Shown: in pieces, positions 45,588-54,290 of the stretch
Numbering within the stretch: the stretch's first letter is position 1
Layout: every line of letters starts with the position of its first letter
The notes under the pieces: model-generated
Told to the model about the DNA's origin: nothing
The model's database searches: none
The model's input: the letters and a program-made list of their open reading frames with translations, nothing else
Translations under genes and position numbers: made by a program
DNA from: Pseudomonas putida
GTDB lineage: Bacteria; Pseudomonadota; Gammaproteobacteria; Pseudomonadales; Pseudomonadaceae
Direction of reading: 5' to 3'
DNA length: 64,000 nucleotides
Assembly (NCBI RefSeq): GCF_028682395.1
Contig: NZ_JANHLC010000006.1
Span: 62,001 to 126,000, forward strand

Positions 45588-45603
45588 AGCAACGGCCATG
45601 CCA
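45588..45603 (-). promoter_or_regulatory. Sigma-54 (-24/-12) promoter of PQQ alcohol dehydrogenase
   Basis: On the minus strand this reads TGGCATGGCCGTTGCT, which fits the consensus TGGCAC-N5-TTGCW at all but one position, with the required GG-GC spacing. It lies 57 bases before the dehydrogenase start. A sigma-54 activator gene closes the same locus, which supports the call. Confidence 0.8.
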
Positions 45604-45690
45604 GCCTCGGCAGATAAAGCTGAAAGCCTTGATCTGCAGGGCCTGGCGAGATATGGGGAGCTTGATTGGACTTCTGGCGAACGCTACAGG

Positions 45691-45709
45691 TGTTGCACCG
45701 AGCGCTACA
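45691..45709. promoter_or_regulatory. Candidate upstream activator site (TGTTGC-N7-GCTACA)
   Basis: TGTTGC and GCTACA form an inverted repeat with one mismatch around seven bases. It sits about 90 bases upstream of the sigma-54 promoter, a normal distance for an enhancer. A second CGCTACAGG copy 21 bases away (45682-45690) is on the same helix face. It may bind the Fis-type domain of the AcoR-type activator. Confidence 0.5.
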
Positions 45710-46065
45710 GGGGCGGGACAGATGTGGCAGCGGCTCGCCCTAGCCGGTCGCCCCTAGCAGGTCGCCCCTAAAGGGCCGGGCCACAGGAGCGATGACGAAG
45801 CTTTTCGCCGACCCTATACATCGAAACATCTCGACGCTCAGCGCAGGTCGTGATGGTAGAATCCGCCAGCCAGATCCGCATCAATGCGCCTGGCGAGACG
45901 GCTGAAGGCTGAATACGCACCCCTCTTTACCTTAAGTGCGATCGATCTATTGCGCAGTCAACTCTTCGCTGACCAAAGGCAATCCCCATCAACGTAATCC
46001 ACGCCGCAGTAACCTGTACCGTCTAACCACTCAAATAATTTCACACCACCCATAATAGTCGAGCA

Positions 46066-48030
46066 ATGAATAATACATTACCCAGCCCACGCCCTCTGCG
46101 AATAGATATACAGGCGCTCCGAGGATTCGCAGTATTAATAGTTCTGTTGTATCACGCCAAGCTTGGAGTTTTGGCAAATGGGTATCTCGGAGTTGATATC
46201 TTCTTCGTGATATCAGGCTTCCTGATCACACAACTTATAAAAAGCGAAATTGAAAGAGGAAGTTTTCAATTTTCGAAATTCTACTGGCGTCGTGCCAAGC
46301 GACTGTTGCCCGCCGCCTACGTTACTTTTTTCTTCACGCTGATTCTGGCTCCTTTTATTCTGACCAGCGCTGCCCTGAATGACTTGCGTACGCAGGTGCT
46401 TGGAGCCGTCACCTTCACGTCCAACATCGTACTCTGGCGTCAAAGTGGCTATTTTGCAGCAGGTGCAGAGCTCAAGCCATTGCTGCACACCTGGTCACTG
46501 GCCATCGAAGAACAATTTTATCTGGTTCTTCCCGCCATGTTGTTCTTCATACCTCGACGCTTTTGGTTAAAAGCGGCTGTGCTCGCACTGCTGACAAGCC
46601 TGTTACTGTGCTTCTTAATGGTGCAACTCAAACCCACTGCGGCTTTCTACTTACTCCCCTTTCGAGCTTGGGAGTTGATTATCGGGGCCCTGGGAGCGCT
46701 TATCATACAGGGCGACCACCTCAAGGCCTTCCTGAAGCTTGCATTCTGGCCCGCACTCATTGCCCTGGTTTCACTCCCCTTCATCCCTTACAGCAGCCTT
46801 CACCCCGGCCCTGGCGCACTGATTATTTGCGCGGCCACCTTAGTCGTCCTGCTACGAAACCACCCGCGTTTATCACAAGGCGTGGCAATAAAAGCCACCA
46901 GCAAAATTGGCGATATATCCTATTCACTCTATTTAGTGCACTGGCCAATTTTTGCGTTTTTCAACAATATCTGGATTGGTGACGCTGATGATCATCGCGC
47001 TCTTTTCATCCGTATTGGGCTCATTGCACTTTCACTGCTATTAGCCTGGCTTTTGCACCGTTTCATTGAAGAGCCCCTGCGGCACAAGAGCACACTCCCG
47101 ACAAAGGCTTCACTGCTCTATATCGCGACCAGCACATTGACGCTGATTGTGATCGCATCTGCACTGCCGCAACTATTCAAAAGCGACCTCAACTATACAT
47201 ACTTGGCCCGCCCCAATTATGGGCTCGCAGAGTCATGCAACTTCAAAGGCACCTTTAAAGCACAGCCCGAATGCACGAACGCTGAAGCTCCAGAGATCCT
47301 GGTATGGGGCGACTCATTTGCCATGCACATCGTACCTGGAATAATTCAAAGCGAAGAAACAAAGCCACTCATTATTCAAGCGACCAAATCTTCGTGCGCC
47401 CCCTTACTCGGATTGGCGAACAAACGAGTCGAGGCCAGCCTTACACAATCTTGGGCCGAAACCTGCATCGCATTCAACGACTCCGTCGTTGATTACCTGA
47501 ACAAATCGACATCAATACACACCGTGGTACTGGCCAGCCCTTTCGCTTCTTACCTATCCGACGAATACGAGTTACTCAAAAAGAACTACAACAACAATTC
47601 ATACCAACTCATCAGCACTGGAAAAGCGGAAACATTAGAAGGACTGACGAAAACCATTGATGCAATCAGGGCGTCAGGAAAAAAAGTCGTAATTATCGCC
47701 CCGCCCCCCTCCAACGGACGAGACACCTCGATTTGTCTGGAAAGGTTCGCAAATAATCTATTTTCTCTGGGCACGGACAACTGCAATATCGCAGTCAAAG
47801 ACTACAACGCGAGAAGTAAAGAAACGAAAGCACTCCTGACAGAAGCCTCACTAAAAAACAATGTTGGGGTTATCCGTTTCGACTCGTACCTGTGCAATTC
47901 GGCATTTTGCACCACACACATCAACAACGCCCCGCTTTACCGAGACGCTGGCCATCTTTCCTACACAGGCTCCGCCTTCTTAGGACGCGCCATTTCTCTT
48001 CGAGAAAAAATCAACCAGGAAGCCAAGTGA
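46066..48030 (+). CDS. Membrane acyltransferase with SGNH domain (OafA/Oac type)
   Basis: A 654-residue protein. Residues 1 to ~370 form an acyltransferase-3 membrane domain of about ten segments with the motifs RIDIQALRGFAVLIVLLYHA and FYWRRAKRLLPAAY. Residues from ~400 form a periplasmic SGNH domain with WGDSFAMH and DAGHLS (Ser and the Asp/His pair). Such proteins O-acetylate LPS O-antigen or other surface glycans. The gene is clearly more AT-rich than its neighbours, has many A-rich codons, stands alone, and is probably a horizontal acquisition that alters surface antigens. Confidence 0.9.
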   Translation: MNNTLPSPRPLRIDIQALRGFAVLIVLLYHAKLGVLANGYLGVDIFFVISGFLITQLIKSEIERGSFQFSKFYWRRAKRLLPAAYVTFFFTLILAPFILTSAALNDLRTQVLGAVTFTSNIVLWRQSGYFAAGAELKPLLHTWSLAIEEQFYLVLPAMLFFIPRRFWLKAAVLALLTSLLLCFLMVQLKPTAAFYLLPFRAWELIIGALGALIIQGDHLKAFLKLAFWPALIALVSLPFIPYSSLHPGPGALIICAATLVVLLRNHPRLSQGVAIKATSKIGDISYSLYLVHWPIFAFFNNIWIGDADDHRALFIRIGLIALSLLLAWLLHRFIEEPLRHKSTLPTKASLLYIATSTLTLIVIASALPQLFKSDLNYTYLARPNYGLAESCNFKGTFKAQPECTNAEAPEILVWGDSFAMHIVPGIIQSEETKPLIIQATKSSCAPLLGLANKRVEASLTQSWAETCIAFNDSVVDYLNKSTSIHTVVLASPFASYLSDEYELLKKNYNNNSYQLISTGKAETLEGLTKTIDAIRASGKKVVIIAPPPSNGRDTSICLERFANNLFSLGTDNCNIAVKDYNARSKETKALLTEASLKNNVGVIRFDSYLCNSAFCTTHINNAPLYRDAGHLSYTGSAFLGRAISLREKINQEAK

Positions 48031-48330
48031 AGCCACCCGGCTCCCACCTGGCTTTTCGATGACATCCCGCACAACCACACCCGCCGGTAGCAACCGGCGG
48101 GCCCTGGCCCTCGACTCAGCCTCCCCCACTTGAGGAAAATCAGCGCACCCTACAGGCAGGCGAATTTGCGAGGCTCTTGATAGAATAGCGGCCTATCACG
48201 ACTGATGTGGGCCCGAACACTGCCATTTACAGCACCTTCGCCCCCTTTTACGCACTCTGATCGTTGCCATGGGAAAATGGTACGAGTCGACTCCAGGGTG
48301 GTACATCACGCCAAAAACACCCGAGAAACG

Positions 48331-49362
48331 GTGCAAGACACTTTGAACGAAAGCCCCCCAAAACCCACTGCAAAGCCCGCGCAGACACGCCCCGAGCCAT
48401 CCCGCCGCTTCAGCGTTGCGCCGATGATGGATTGGACCGATCGCCACTGCCGCTACTTCCTGCGCCTGCTCTCCAGCAATGCCCTGCTCTATACCGAAAT
48501 GGTCACCACCGGGGCGCTGCTCAATGGCGATCATGAGCGCTTTCTGCGTCATGACGAGGCTGAGCATCCGCTGGCCTTGCAACTGGGCGGCAGTGTTCCC
48601 GCGGATCTGGCGGCCTGCGCGCGCATGGCCGAAGCCGCTGGATACGACGAGGTCAATCTGAATGTCGGCTGCCCCAGCGATCGGGTGCAGAACAATATGA
48701 TCGGCGCCTGCCTGATGGGCCATCCGCAACTGGTCGCCGATTGTGTAAAAGCGATGCGCGATGCGGTGGCGATTCCGGTCACGGTCAAGCATCGCATCGG
48801 GATCAATGGGCGGGACAGTTATGCCCAGCTCTGCGATTTTGTCGGCACCGTGCGCGATGCGGGTTGCACCAGCTTCACCGTTCACGCGCGCATCGCGATT
48901 CTGGAGGGGCTGTCCCCTAAAGAGAATCGCGATATCCCGCCTCTACGCTATGACGTGGCGGCGCAGTTGAAGCAGGATTTCAGCGAGCTGGAGATCATTC
49001 TCAACGGCGGGATCAAGACCCTGGAACAGTGCCACGCGCATCTGCAGACCTTCGATGGGGTCATGCTGGGCCGCGAGGCCTATCACAATCCCTATCTGCT
49101 GGCCGAAGTCGACCAGCAATTGTTCGCCAGTACCGCTGCGGTGATTTCCCGGGCCGAAGCCCTCGCGCGCATGCGGCCCTATATCGCCGCGCATATCGCG
49201 GCTGGCGGCGCCATGCACCATATCACCCGCCATATGCTGGGCCTGGGCCAGGGTTTCCCCGGGGCGCGACGCTTCCGCCAGTTGTTGTCGGTGGATATTC
49301 ACAAGACCCAGGACCCACTGGCCCTGCTCGACCAGGCCGGGCTATTGCTCGAAGGTCGCTAG
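48331..49362 (+). CDS. dusA: tRNA-dihydrouridine synthase A
   Basis: About 343 residues. The FMN barrel begins FSVAPMMDWTDRHCRYFLRL; NLNVGCPSDRVQNNMIGACL carries the catalytic Cys region and VTVKHRIGINGRDSY the substrate loop. It reduces U20/U20a of tRNA to dihydrouridine. The start is uncertain: the frame is open from 48205, and I chose the GTG at 48331 because family members begin shortly before the FSVAPMMD segment; a TTG at 48343 and an ATG at 48277 are alternatives. It heads the conserved dusA-tal-STAS-RssB block. Confidence 0.9.
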   Translation: MQDTLNESPPKPTAKPAQTRPEPSRRFSVAPMMDWTDRHCRYFLRLLSSNALLYTEMVTTGALLNGDHERFLRHDEAEHPLALQLGGSVPADLAACARMAEAAGYDEVNLNVGCPSDRVQNNMIGACLMGHPQLVADCVKAMRDAVAIPVTVKHRIGINGRDSYAQLCDFVGTVRDAGCTSFTVHARIAILEGLSPKENRDIPPLRYDVAAQLKQDFSELEIILNGGIKTLEQCHAHLQTFDGVMLGREAYHNPYLLAEVDQQLFASTAAVISRAEALARMRPYIAAHIAAGGAMHHITRHMLGLGQGFPGARRFRQLLSVDIHKTQDPLALLDQAGLLLEGR

Positions 49363-49489
49363 CCGCCCCCCCCGCATGGAACCCAGGGGGCAATTGCCAA
49401 TCGAATCTTCACGCGCATTTCAGAGGCGCCCTTGAGGCCTTGGCACAGCTCAAGTAATGTCACCGCATCGCACAGGACAGAGCAGACTC

Positions 49490-50416
49490 ATGACTTCCAA
49501 GCTGGATCAACTCAAGCAGTTCACCACCGTGGTTGCCGATACCGGCGATATCGATGCGATCACTCAGGTCAAGCCCGTGGATGCCACGACCAACCCTTCG
49601 CTGCTGCTCAAGGCGGCCTCCATGCCCCGCTACGCCGAGCTGCTGAATGCCGCGATGAACGAGTCCGGCGGCGACCTGGGCCTGGCTTGCGATCGCTTCG
49701 GCGTCTCGGTGGGGCAGGAAATCCTCAAGGTCATTCCCGGGCGCATTTCCACTGAAGTCGATGCCCGCCTGTCGTTCGACACCCCCGCCATGCTCGAGCG
49801 CGGAGAACGCCTGATCGATCTGTACGAACAGGCCGGCATTGGCCGCGACCGCGTACTGATCAAGATCGCGTCCACCTGGGAAGGTATCCGTGCGGCAGAG
49901 CAGCTGGAGAGCAAGGGCATCCAGACCAACCTGACCCTGCTGTTCTCCTTCGCCCAGGCGGTGGCGTGCGCCGACGCCGGGGTGTTTCTGATCTCGCCCT
50001 TTGTCGGCCGTATCTACGACTGGCATAAAAAGGCCACCGGCAATGAGTTTGTTGGCGCCGAAGACCCGGGCGTACAGTCGGTAACGCGCATCTACAACTA
50101 CTACAAAGCCAATGACTACAAGACTGTGGTCATGGGTGCCAGCTTCCGCAATCTGAGCCAGATCGAGCAACTGGCCGGCTGCGACCGCCTGACCATCAGC
50201 CCTGAATTGCTCAAGCAACTGGCCGAGGACAAAGGCACCCTGCAACGCCGCCTGGCCCCTGGCAACGCTGGTGAAGCACGCCAGAGCCTGAGCGAAAGCG
50301 CTTTCCGCTGGGCATCGAACGAAGATGCCATGGCGACCGAAAAGCTCGCCGAAGGTATTCGCCAGTTTGCCCGCGACCAGGAAAAGCTCGAGGCCTTGCT
50401 CGCAGCCAAGCGCTAA
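49490..50416 (+). CDS. tal: Transaldolase
   Basis: A 308-residue class I transaldolase. QVKPVDATTNPSLLLKAASM and the Schiff-base Lys in RVLIKIASTWEGIRAAEQLE are diagnostic. It transfers a dihydroxyacetone unit between sugar phosphates in the pentose phosphate pathway. The ATG at 49490 begins MTSKLDQLKQ, the usual N-terminus. A strong terminator follows. Confidence 0.96.
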   Translation: MTSKLDQLKQFTTVVADTGDIDAITQVKPVDATTNPSLLLKAASMPRYAELLNAAMNESGGDLGLACDRFGVSVGQEILKVIPGRISTEVDARLSFDTPAMLERGERLIDLYEQAGIGRDRVLIKIASTWEGIRAAEQLESKGIQTNLTLLFSFAQAVACADAGVFLISPFVGRIYDWHKKATGNEFVGAEDPGVQSVTRIYNYYKANDYKTVVMGASFRNLSQIEQLAGCDRLTISPELLKQLAEDKGTLQRRLAPGNAGEARQSLSESAFRWASNEDAMATEKLAEGIRQFARDQEKLEALLAAKR

Positions 50417-50432
50417 GCACTACGCCAAATGC

Positions 50433-50464
50433 AAAAAGGGCGACCCGGTAGGGTCGCCCTTTTT
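50433..50464 (+). terminator. Rho-independent terminator after tal
   Basis: A 14-bp perfect stem beginning AAAAAGGGCGACCC around GGTA, ending in a T-run to 50465. It lies between the convergent tal and STAS genes and may serve both directions. Confidence 0.92.
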
Positions 50465-50487
50465 TATGCGCGGGTGTCAGCCTTGGC

Positions 50488-50970
50488 TCAGCTGCGTTCC
50501 AGCGCGTTGACCAGGTCGTGAAAGGCCTCGCGGTTGGAGTCATTGAGCCCCATCAGGATCTTGTGCGCTTCGAGCACCTTGACCCGCACCACTTCTTCAG
50601 ACTGATCCTGGGACGGCAGGTCCGTCAGGCATTCAGGGCAGGGAATCGGCCGATCAACGATGTTGAACACCTGATCGAAACCCATCGACTGCAACAGGCG
50701 AGTGATGTCCTCATGGGTCGTCACCACGGTCGGCAGCAGGCCCACCTTCTGCCGCGAGAGGATCGACAGCTTGGCCAGCAAGCCCAGCGTGGTGCTGTCG
50801 ATACTGCGCGTTTCGGTCAGGTCGATCACGATCGCCGAGAAATTCAAGGCCGTGAAGATCCGCTCAATCGTCGCGTCCAGCGCGGAACACAAGGTCAGGC
50901 GCACTTCACCGACAAACTTCAGGACGAAGGTGCCATCCTGCTCGGCGAACTGGATTCTACCGGTACTCAT
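50488..50970 (-). CDS. rssC: STAS-domain anti-sigma factor antagonist (RssC-like)
   Basis: A 160-residue STAS protein. The phosphorylatable Ser is in RSIDSTTLGLLAK, and the N-terminal strand VLKFVGEVRLTLCSALDATI is typical. The C-terminal 50 residues contain CPEC and extend past the STAS fold. The adjacent gene encodes a PP2C-type response regulator that would dephosphorylate it, forming a partner switch. In pseudomonads this pair has been linked to RpoS/biofilm control. The start overlaps the rssB stop in TGATG. Confidence 0.87.
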   Translation of the reverse strand: MSTGRIQFAEQDGTFVLKFVGEVRLTLCSALDATIERIFTALNFSAIVIDLTETRSIDSTTLGLLAKLSILSRQKVGLLPTVVTTHEDITRLLQSMGFDQVFNIVDRPIPCPECLTDLPSQDQSEEVVRVKVLEAHKILMGLNDSNREAFHDLVNALERS

Positions 50971-52151
50971 CAAAGATTCCTGCTCAACACCATCAGGGCG
51001 ATATCATCCGGCATCTCCCCTAGCGTGGCCAATCCAAAAACCCGGCGCAAGCCATCCAGGCTACCGCCTGCTGCCTTGACCCGTTGGGGCAAGGCAGCCT
51101 CTTTTTCTTTGAGTGTCTGTTCAGTCAAAAGGTCCAGGATCCCGTCAGACATCAGCGTCAGGCTGAAGCTTTCCGGCAGATCAAGCACCTGGTCTTCATA
51201 GGTGGCCTCATTGAACAGCCCCACCGGCAAACCACGCCCTTCGAGATAGCGCACGCTATCGGGCGTGTACAGCACTGGCAGCGGCAAGTGCCCACCAATG
51301 CTGTAGGTCAATTGCCCGGTTTCTTCGTCAATCACGCCACCGACCATCGTCACGTGTTTGCCCAACTTGCAGTTGATCAACCCGCGGTTGATATGGCCGA
51401 GCACTTCCGAAGGCTTGAACTCGGGCAAGGTGCCATTACGCTTGGACTCGAACAATAGCCGCGTGGTCATGAACTTCAACAGCACGGTGACAAAGGCCGA
51501 AGACGCACCATGGCCGGAGACATCAGCCAGGTAGAATGCGACACGCCGCTCATCGACCCGGAAATAATCGACAAAATCACCGGACAGATAGAGCGACGGA
51601 ATAATCTGGTGCGCGAACTGGAACTCGTCGATGCTCCAGGGGCTGACCGGCAGCATATTCATCTGCACCTGGCGCCCGGCATTCTGGTCCTCCTGCAGCA
51701 AATGCAGGCTGGCCTCCAGCTCACGGTTGGCAGTCTCGAGTTTTTCGCGATAACGCTGGTTTTCCAGCAGCAGGCGCGCTCGATCCAGCGCCCGGCGCAC
51801 CGAATGCTCCAGCACCGCCAGGTCTTCCAACGGCTTGATCAGGTAATCGGCAGCGCCCAGGCGCAAGGCCTCGACCGCGTCGTTCATCACGCCGGCGCCG
51901 GATACGACAATCATCGGGGTCTGGGGGGCAAGCTCGGAAACCTGACGGATCAGCTCAAGACCGCCCATTTGGGGCATCCGCAAATCGCAGATCACCAAAT
52001 CAGGCTTCGCTTGCTCGAACACCTCAAGTCCCTGCACGCCATTGCTGGCCTGAAGAACGCTGAAACCGCTGTCTTCCAAGTAGGCCGCAAGGCTGGCGCG
52101 CACTACTTCGTCGTCGTCAATTATCAGCAGCGTGGCACTGGTTTTCTGCAT
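50970..52151 (-). CDS. rssB: Response regulator with PP2C phosphatase domain (RssB-like)
   Basis: A 393-residue protein. The receiver has Asp57 in DLVICDLRMPQMGG and the conserved Lys in YLIKPLED; a coiled-coil linker (about 125-160) leads into a SpoIIE/PP2C domain (QIIPSLYLSGDFVDYFRVDE, FYLADVSGHGASSAFVTVLL, SLTLMSDGILDLL). This is the pseudomonad RssB layout, differing from enterobacterial RssB, whose C-terminal domain lost phosphatase residues. It should dephosphorylate the downstream STAS protein when its receiver is in the right state. The PP2C metal ligands look intact. Confidence 0.9.
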   Translation of the reverse strand: MQKTSATLLIIDDDEVVRASLAAYLEDSGFSVLQASNGVQGLEVFEQAKPDLVICDLRMPQMGGLELIRQVSELAPQTPMIVVSGAGVMNDAVEALRLGAADYLIKPLEDLAVLEHSVRRALDRARLLLENQRYREKLETANRELEASLHLLQEDQNAGRQVQMNMLPVSPWSIDEFQFAHQIIPSLYLSGDFVDYFRVDERRVAFYLADVSGHGASSAFVTVLLKFMTTRLLFESKRNGTLPEFKPSEVLGHINRGLINCKLGKHVTMVGGVIDEETGQLTYSIGGHLPLPVLYTPDSVRYLEGRGLPVGLFNEATYEDQVLDLPESFSLTLMSDGILDLLTEQTLKEKEAALPQRVKAAGGSLDGLRRVFGLATLGEMPDDIALMVLSRNL

Positions 52152-52403
52152 GTGGGCAAACGGCGCCAGAATTAGGTTGGCGTAGACGGCCGGGCTTAGC
52201 CCTGGCGCACTCTACTGGATTCGCTTTCTAGCCACCCTGGATCCAAATTCACGGATCAGAGGTGCCCTTCTAAGGCGCAGACGGTACTCCCATCCGCTGG
52301 GGGTTTCAAGCTCATGCACAGGGTCGGCTCATGCTCTTTACAGTGCAAATCACCGGGAGTTATAAGAACACGCAGAACCACAACTCAATCGTAGGACGGC
52401 CCC

Positions 52404-52703
52404 ATGAGTCAAAGTGATCGCGACTACAGTGAAAAGCGGGATTACATCCGGATGCGCGTCGATGCCGACATCACGCTAATCCATGCTGGCCAGGTGATTG
52501 CAGCGGTCTGCGTGGACCTTTCCAGCAGCGGCATGCAGGTTCAGGCGCCTCGCGCATTCAAGGTCGGCGACCGCCTGAGTGTGCGTATCGACTCCGACCA
52601 CAGCGCCCTCAAAGGCCTTGAGGCCGAGACCGAGGTGGTCTGGGCCAATGACCAGGACGGCGGCAGCCAGAAGCTTGGCCTGTCGATCCTGAAAATGCAT
52701 TGA
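52404..52703 (+). CDS. PilZ-domain protein
   Basis: A 99-residue single PilZ domain. The c-di-GMP contacts are visible as RxxxR in KRDYIRMRVD and as DLSSSGMQV (D/NxSxxG). It probably binds c-di-GMP and affects motility or surface behaviour. It sits in the conserved block next to rssB and mlaA. A terminator follows within 20 bases. Confidence 0.92.
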   Translation: MSQSDRDYSEKRDYIRMRVDADITLIHAGQVIAAVCVDLSSSGMQVQAPRAFKVGDRLSVRIDSDHSALKGLEAETEVVWANDQDGGSQKLGLSILKMH

Positions 52704-52718
52704 AGATCGGCAGGTACA

Positions 52719-52746
52719 AAAAAGGCGACCCGCAGGTCGCCTTTTT
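52719..52746 (+). terminator. Rho-independent terminator between PilZ and mlaA genes
   Basis: AAAAAGGCGACC and GGTCGCCTTTTT form a 12-bp stem around CGCA with a T-run. The A-run on the other side lets it work for the convergent mlaA gene too. Confidence 0.92.
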
Positions 52747-52764
52747 ATTGGCAGAGGCCGAGAC

Positions 52765-53451
52765 CTAGAAGTCGTCTTCGACCTGGCCATCCTTGACCCT
52801 GAATTCGCGGTTCTGCAGGTAGGCATTGCGGATAAAGGTGTATTTGTCGCCGTTGATCAGTTTCTCGGCTGACAAGAGGCTGGCCCGGGTATCGATCACG
52901 TCCACACCGATCGCCATGTTGCGCGTCGGAATGTGGTCCATGTAGCGATAGGGGTCAGTGTAGCTGTCGACGTACAGGGACGGTGCATCACGTACTGTGC
53001 TCGGGCCGAAGAACGGCAGCATCACGTAGGGCCCGCTGGGAACGCCCCAATAACCGAGGGTCTGGCCGAAGTCTTCATCGTTGCGCTGCAGGCCCATTTT
53101 CGTCCCCACGTCGAAGAATCCGAGCAGGCCGAACGTGGTATTGAAAATCAGCCGCGCAGTGTCGACACCCGCCGCACGCGGCTTGGCCTGCAGAACGTCG
53201 TTGGCCAGGTTGCGCACATCGCCGATGTTTCTGAAGATGTTGTGAATGCCATCCTCGAGAAAGGACGGCGTAATGAACTGGTAACCCTGCGCCAGAGGCT
53301 TCAGCGCGTAGGTATCCAGCACATCGTTGAATTTGAAGATGGGACGGTTGATGCTTTCCCACGGGTCATCTTCCGCAGCCTGAGCGGCGATTGGCAGCAT
53401 CACCACGGTGGCGCACAAAGACAATTGAGCTAGGCGGTCAATCCAACGCAT
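52765..53451 (-). CDS. mlaA: MlaA/VacJ outer-membrane lipid asymmetry protein
   Basis: A 228-residue protein. EDDPWESINRPIFKFNDVLD and GLLGFFDVGTKMGLQRNDED are MlaA signatures. It removes mislocalised phospholipid from the outer membrane outer leaflet with a porin partner and passes it to MlaC. The N-terminus is a signal peptide (about 1-25, cleavage near AQA-AED). I see no lipobox (the only early Cys follows LSL), so it may be soluble or rely on helices rather than a lipid anchor. Confidence 0.93.
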   Translation of the reverse strand: MRWIDRLAQLSLCATVVMLPIAAQAAEDDPWESINRPIFKFNDVLDTYALKPLAQGYQFITPSFLEDGIHNIFRNIGDVRNLANDVLQAKPRAAGVDTARLIFNTTFGLLGFFDVGTKMGLQRNDEDFGQTLGYWGVPSGPYVMLPFFGPSTVRDAPSLYVDSYTDPYRYMDHIPTRNMAIGVDVIDTRASLLSAEKLINGDKYTFIRNAYLQNREFRVKDGQVEDDF

Positions 53452-53629
53452 AGCAGGAACTCCTTGAGGATACTGAACAAGCGGGCGCTATGCCCTAGCC
53501 AAACGCGGAGTATAAACGCATCCCGCTATTTAGGCAGCGCACCGCGCAGTTTTACCTCGCAGCACGCGTCAAATGTCACGTAATCGTCATCTCAGGCTAC
53601 TAGCCTCTGGGTATTTCAGAGATGTTTCC

Positions 53630-54172
53630 ATGCCCCCGCTCGCCAGCCAGACGATTCCCGAGCCGACCGCGCTGCTCTTTGGCCTCGGCGATCCACGCCA
53701 CACCCTCACCCAGCCGCCCCACGACGCCCTTGGCCATGTCCGGCACCTGGGCATTCCCTGCGCCTGGCTCGACACCACTTCAAGTGCCAGCAGCACCTGC
53801 GCGCTACCGGACTGGCTGCCGCAGGCCAACGCCCATCCGCAATGCGCCGCCTGGCCAGCGCCGGACGCCTGCTGGCAGGCCTTGATGGGCCTCAATGTCA
53901 ACCGCCTCGATGGCTGCATCTTGATCAGCAACCAGCCGACACTGCTGCAAGCAGGGCTCAATGCCGGGCTCTGGACCATCGGCCTCGCCGCCTGCCCGCC
54001 GGCCGCCAGCGACTGGCAGGACCTCAGCCCGCAAGAGTGCGAACAGCGGCGCGCCCGGGCCACCCTGCAGCTGTTCGCCCTCGGCGTGCATTCGGTGATC
54101 GACACCCTGGGCGAACTGCACACCTGCCTGGCCGATATCGGCCTGCGCCGCCTCAAGGGCGAGAAGCCCTGA
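53630..54172 (+). CDS. Phosphonatase-like HAD protein without catalytic Asp
   Basis: A 180-residue protein. The C-terminal part (ILISNQPTLLQAGLNAGLWT and ARATLQLFALGVHSVIDTLG) aligns by eye with the end of phosphonoacetaldehyde hydrolase (PhnX). The N-terminal motif that should be DxxxT reads LLFGLGDPRHT, with Gly in place of the nucleophilic Asp, and the GDT-like motif reads SNQP. The cap domain appears reduced. It is therefore probably not a hydrolase. The homologue next to vacJ in P. aeruginosa is also described as phosphonatase-like. Start at ATG 53630 follows an AGAGATG site. Confidence 0.7.
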   Translation: MPPLASQTIPEPTALLFGLGDPRHTLTQPPHDALGHVRHLGIPCAWLDTTSSASSTCALPDWLPQANAHPQCAAWPAPDACWQALMGLNVNRLDGCILISNQPTLLQAGLNAGLWTIGLAACPPAASDWQDLSPQECEQRRARATLQLFALGVHSVIDTLGELHTCLADIGLRRLKGEKP

Positions 54173-54290
54173 CGGACGCTTTGATCAAGATCATGCAAGG
54201 GCCGCGCAGGTGGATTACTCTGAAAGCCAGACACCGACCTTTGGCGCCGTTAGACGGTCTATGCCAGAGACTATTCAGAGAGGAAACGCC

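Larger units (their letters stand above)
45532..46065. other. 534-bp gap between PQQ dehydrogenase and acyltransferase genes
   Basis: The left third carries the sigma-54 promoter and a possible activator site for the minus-strand dehydrogenase. Near 45740-45770 the 11-mer GGTCGCCCCTA occurs twice. From about 45950 the base composition becomes AT-rich, leading into the acyltransferase gene. No convincing gene, RNA or terminator was seen. Confidence 0.5.

Noticed and set aside
45332..45757. 141-codon plus-strand frame overlapping the PQQ dehydrogenase start
   Set aside because: Covers the signal-peptide end of the dehydrogenase and its sigma-54 promoter, lacks a ribosome site and has no recognisable sequence.
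45740..45770. GGTCGCCCCTA repeated near the acyltransferase leader, as a possible attachment site or repeat array
   Set aside because: Only two copies, no integrase or other mobility gene, and no matching copy was noticed at the other end of the acyltransferase gene.
53587..54234. 215-codon minus-strand frame opposite the phosphonatase-like gene
   Set aside because: The plus-strand product matches PhnX at its C-terminus, while the minus-strand product is Ser/Arg-rich and featureless.
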